Positions 61,924 through 64,000 of a DNA stretch of 64,000 nucleotides are shown here, piece by piece. Origin of the DNA: an uncultured Brachyspira sp. (GTDB taxonomy: Bacteria; Spirochaetota; Brachyspiria; Brachyspirales; Brachyspiraceae). The number at the start of each line of letters is the position of its first letter. The stretch's first letter is position 1. Made by a program: the position numbers and the translations under genes. Below the pieces are notes generated by a model. It did no database searches, was not told the origin of the DNA, and was given only the letters and a program-made list of their open reading frames with translations. Where the stretch lies: assembly GCF_944393015.1 (NCBI RefSeq), contig NZ_CALXYQ010000005.1:1-64000 (forward strand). The letters run 5' to 3'.

Positions 61924-62436
61924 TTATTTATTTTGGTATACTTTGTCTATTTCTAAAAAGCATTGAGTTCTTAATTTTTGTAAATCTGCTGAAGCTTTAC
62001 TTCTAGCATCTATTGCAGCATTAACTGCATTTTGATCTGGAGTTTCTTTTCTCATTTCAGCATCTAATTTTTGTGTTTGATTATATATTTCCATTCTTAA
62101 GCTATCCATTTGAGGGAAATATTTATCTTGTATGCTTCTTACTTGATCAATTTGCTCTTGAGTAAGTGCTGCACCATAATATCCGTAACCTCTTCCATAT
62201 CCAGCACCATATCCTCTGCCGTATCCGCATCCGCCTCTTCCGTAACCTCTGCCATAGCCGCATCCATAACCATCGGCATATCCATAACCTCTTCTGTGTC
62301 CTCTTCCATAACCATCACCATATCCGTAACCTGCACCATAACCTCTGCCATATTGAGCGAATAATGACACTGAACCTAAAACCATAATTGCTATTGAAAT
62401 TAATATTACTGCTTTTTTACTTATTTTGTTTTTCAT
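61924..62436 (-). CDS. ZraP/Spy-like periplasmic protein with Gly-Tyr-Arg repeats
   Basis: 170 aa. Signal peptide (VSLFAQ). Residues about 28-88 are an extreme low-complexity run of GYGRGYG and GYGDGYG units with two or three Cys and one His (GCGYGRG, GHRRGYG). Then comes ALTQEQIDQVRSIQDKYFPQMDSLR (in part) and a long helix, the LTxxQ pattern of periplasmic Spy/CpxP/ZraP chaperones; ZraP binds zinc. The Gly-Tyr tract may bind metal or self-associate, which is inference. GGAG precedes the ATG. Confidence 0.8.
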   Translation of the reverse strand: MKNKISKKAVILISIAIMVLGSVSLFAQYGRGYGAGYGYGDGYGRGHRRGYGYADGYGCGYGRGYGRGGCGYGRGYGAGYGRGYGYYGAALTQEQIDQVRSIQDKYFPQMDSLRMEIYNQTQKLDAEMRKETPDQNAVNAAIDARSKASADLQKLRTQCFLEIDKVYQNK

Positions 62437-62485
62437 AATTGTTTTCTCCTTTTAATTTATATATTTTCTTAAATTATTATGCTAA

Positions 62486-62683
62486 TTAATTGTAGTAGTA
62501 ATAACATCCGTTATTATTGCCTCTGTTATAATAATTGTTATTATAACCGCAAGAGTTTCCTCTATTTCTTCCATTTCCATAACCTCTGCCGTCACCGTAT
62601 CCTCTGCCATACTGGGCGAATAAAGACACTGAAGCAAAAATCATTATTAATGCTGAAATAAAAATTATAATACCTTTTCTCAT
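62486..62683 (-). CDS. Tiny Gly/Tyr/Asn-rich secreted protein, partial paralog
   Basis: 65 aa. Signal peptide SVSLFAQ followed by YGRGYGDGRGYGNG, which matches the start of the ZraP-like protein next to it in protein and in DNA; but the LTxxQ helix is missing and replaced by Asn/Tyr runs (YNNNYYNRGNNNGCYYYYN, in part). Either a shortened duplicate or a separate small structural peptide. AGGAGA precedes the ATG. Confidence 0.65.
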   Translation of the reverse strand: MRKGIIIFISALIMIFASVSLFAQYGRGYGDGRGYGNGRNRGNSCGYNNNYYNRGNNNGCYYYYN

Positions 62684-62826
62684 ATATTTTCTCCTGTTTT
62701 TTATTTTTTATCATTTTGTTTTCTTATGCCTTATTAGACGATGATAAAAATAAAAAGTTCCCGAAAAAATATAAATTTATTAAAAAAATTGAATTTTTTT
62801 ATATACTAAGGGCACGTATATGTAAT

Positions 62827-63684
62827 TTACTTGATTTTTTTATATAATTTCTTTATTAATCCTATTTTTCCAAAGCATATATAGTAGAATAATGCCAATA
62901 TTAACACCACAGGAACGGCAACAGCTGTGAAACCTAACAAAAAGAATAATATGCCTGAGAAAAATTCTTTCAAAAATGAAATTAAATTCAAATATTTATT
63001 ATATATATTTGTATTACTTTTTATTGCTTCCGGATTTGATATATTTAAAGTTACTCTTGAATAATCAACAGATGACTGAAGATTCTTTAAATTTCCTTTC
63101 ATACTTTCTATTTCATAAGTTAAATTATTGATTCTATCTTCTACTTTTAGTATCTCATCAATATTTTTAGCTTCTCTTAAATAATTTCTTAATTTTTCTA
63201 AAAGTACTTCCCTATTTTTTATCCTATTTTCTGTATCATAATAAGTTTCTGTAACGTCCTGAGTATTTATATTTTTATTTTCAACTTTTTCATTTTGTTC
63301 TATGAAATCTATAAAAGCATAAAGATTTTCTTTAGGTATTCTTATATTAAGATAATATCTATTTTTAGAAGATTCAACATTATCAAAATATCCATTATAC
63401 TCTTTTAATTTTTCTTCTATGGATTTATAGCTTTTTTCTACATCTTTTGAATTAACTCTTATATCAACTGAAACTATTAATTTTCTTTCTACAGCTGCCC
63501 CATTTGAATCAGCATAGTCCGACACAGTACTTTCTTCTTCCATTCTAGCCTGAGGAGCAGGAGGCGGAGCAGATACCCCTGAAGTTGCAGCTAAGAAATT
63601 AACATTTTGCTCGGAAGATCCGCTTTTACCACCGCAAGATAAAAATAATAAAAATGTAAAGATTATAAATATAAATTTTTTCAT
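62827..63684 (-). CDS. DUF4349 lipoprotein
   Basis: 285 aa. Lipobox FLSC, then a Pro/Ala/Glu-rich linker. Residues about 65-220 are DUF4349: RKLIVSVDIRVNSKDVEKSY, GYFDNVESSKNRYYLNIRIPKENL (in part), a coiled coil (IDEILKVEDRINNLTYEIESMKGNL, in part), and SRVTLNIS. A membrane helix lies at about 240-265 with a basic end (KLYKKIK). So the protein is anchored at both ends of the periplasmic part. Function of DUF4349 is unknown. Confidence 0.85.
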   Translation of the reverse strand: MKKFIFIIFTFLLFLSCGGKSGSSEQNVNFLAATSGVSAPPPAPQARMEEESTVSDYADSNGAAVERKLIVSVDIRVNSKDVEKSYKSIEEKLKEYNGYFDNVESSKNRYYLNIRIPKENLYAFIDFIEQNEKVENKNINTQDVTETYYDTENRIKNREVLLEKLRNYLREAKNIDEILKVEDRINNLTYEIESMKGNLKNLQSSVDYSRVTLNISNPEAIKSNTNIYNKYLNLISFLKEFFSGILFFLLGFTAVAVPVVLILALFYYICFGKIGLIKKLYKKIK

Positions 63685-63769
63685 ATAATTACCCCCAAAA
63701 AATCATTTAATATAATAATGATATTATAACGAATTATTTTTTCAAGCTGTATTTTATATAAAAAGTATT

Positions 63770-64000
63770 TTATTTATTGTTACTTATATCTTTTAAATTA
63801 TTTTTATCACAGTATACTATATTAGCATTAGGATTCAATTCCAAAACTTTATTATAATCTTTTATAGCCTCTTCATAAAGCCCTATATTATACTTGGCAT
63901 TAGCTCTGTTATGATAAGCTAGTTCATTATCAGGCTTTAATTCAATAGCCTTATTATAATCTTCTATAGCATCATAATACAAACCCAAATTATATTTTGC
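63770..64000 (-). CDS. TPR protein, 5' end outside the window
   Basis: The C-terminal 76 codons of a longer gene; the frame stays open to the last base. Two classical TPR units are visible (YNLGLYYDAIEDYNKAIELKPDN, in part, and YNIGLYEEAIKDYNKVLELNPNA, in part), then a short tail with no repeat. Typical of the large TPR proteins common in Brachyspira. A TTG near 63988 is not a start. Confidence 0.85.
   Translation of the reverse strand, partial: AKYNLGLYYDAIEDYNKAIELKPDNELAYHNRANAKYNIGLYEEAIKDYNKVLELNPNANIVYCDKNNLKDISNNK

Noticed and set aside
62110..62387. Ser/Ile- or His-rich frames opposite the ZraP-like gene
   Set aside because: They are reverse readings of the GYG repeats with no ribosome site.

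Overview
The window is AT-rich spirochaete chromosome, almost certainly Brachyspira. The evidence is a FlaA flagellar sheath protein of the Brachyspira type, very low GC with A/T-ending codons, a Spirochaetes-type DUF4912 protein with a lysine/alanine tail, and many small lipoproteins with short Ser/Cys lipoboxes. The species cannot be fixed from sequence alone. One tRNA (Asn) is present. There is no rRNA operon, CRISPR array, prophage or intact insertion sequence.

Layout. 0-10 kb: tRNA-Asn, a DUF4912 protein, an IspH protein with a membrane tail, rpmB, a sialic-acid-lyase-type aldolase, a GltD/NfnB-type flavoprotein, and a two-gene envelope operon (lipoprotein plus TolA-like LysM protein). 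9.8-20 kb: a lipoprotein nuclease, clpC, and a minus-strand operon lolA - rodZ-like - rimO - clpX-like - ECF sigma - candidate anti-sigma. 19.8-32 kb: a STAS pair, rhodanese lipoprotein, EamA transporter, nth, tpiA, isochorismatase-family gene, flaA, SDH-type protease, a heptosyltransferase-like gene with two companions, and ftsA. 33-38 kb: a degraded Rpn nuclease gene, repeats, a DUF368 translocase, a frameshifted retropepsin gene and dnaN. 39-46 kb: trpR-like, hemW, a group-2 sigma factor, a receiver-LpxC fusion, and glyS. 46-60 kb: accessory genes (PD-(D/E)XK nuclease, lipoprotein, alkaline phosphatase, thiD, GH13 enzyme, GAF histidine kinase, DUF3810 metallopeptidase) separated by repeat elements. 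60-64 kb: two paralogous membrane proteins, a cluster of tiny Gly/Tyr/Arg-rich secreted proteins including a ZraP-like one, a DUF4349 lipoprotein, and a TPR protein cut by the window edge.

Most notable. (1) A complete NtrX/NtrC-like phosphoreceiver is fused to an LpxC whose catalytic residues are all present, which suggests that a phosphorelay acts directly on the committed step of lipid A synthesis. (2) Eight copies of a non-coding, MITE-like repeat of about 250-370 bp are visible. Each end follows one plan, 8 bp + 13 bp + a near-palindromic 10-mer, and both ends look like outward promoters with a 17-bp spacer. Tandem copies share the boundary 10-mer, and two right ends have become perfect TTGACA-17-TATAAT promoters. 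(3) Inside two of these elements, and inside the broken Rpn gene, sits a 46-bp hairpin repeat whose copies show a compensatory base change. (4) Several accessory genes have the start codon about where transcription should begin (leaderless). (5) IspH carries a degenerate UbiA-like membrane tail, and a ClpX-like ATPase has lost its zinc domain and gained a new N-terminal region of about 246 residues.

Functions come from recognising motifs by eye. No database search or structure prediction was run.
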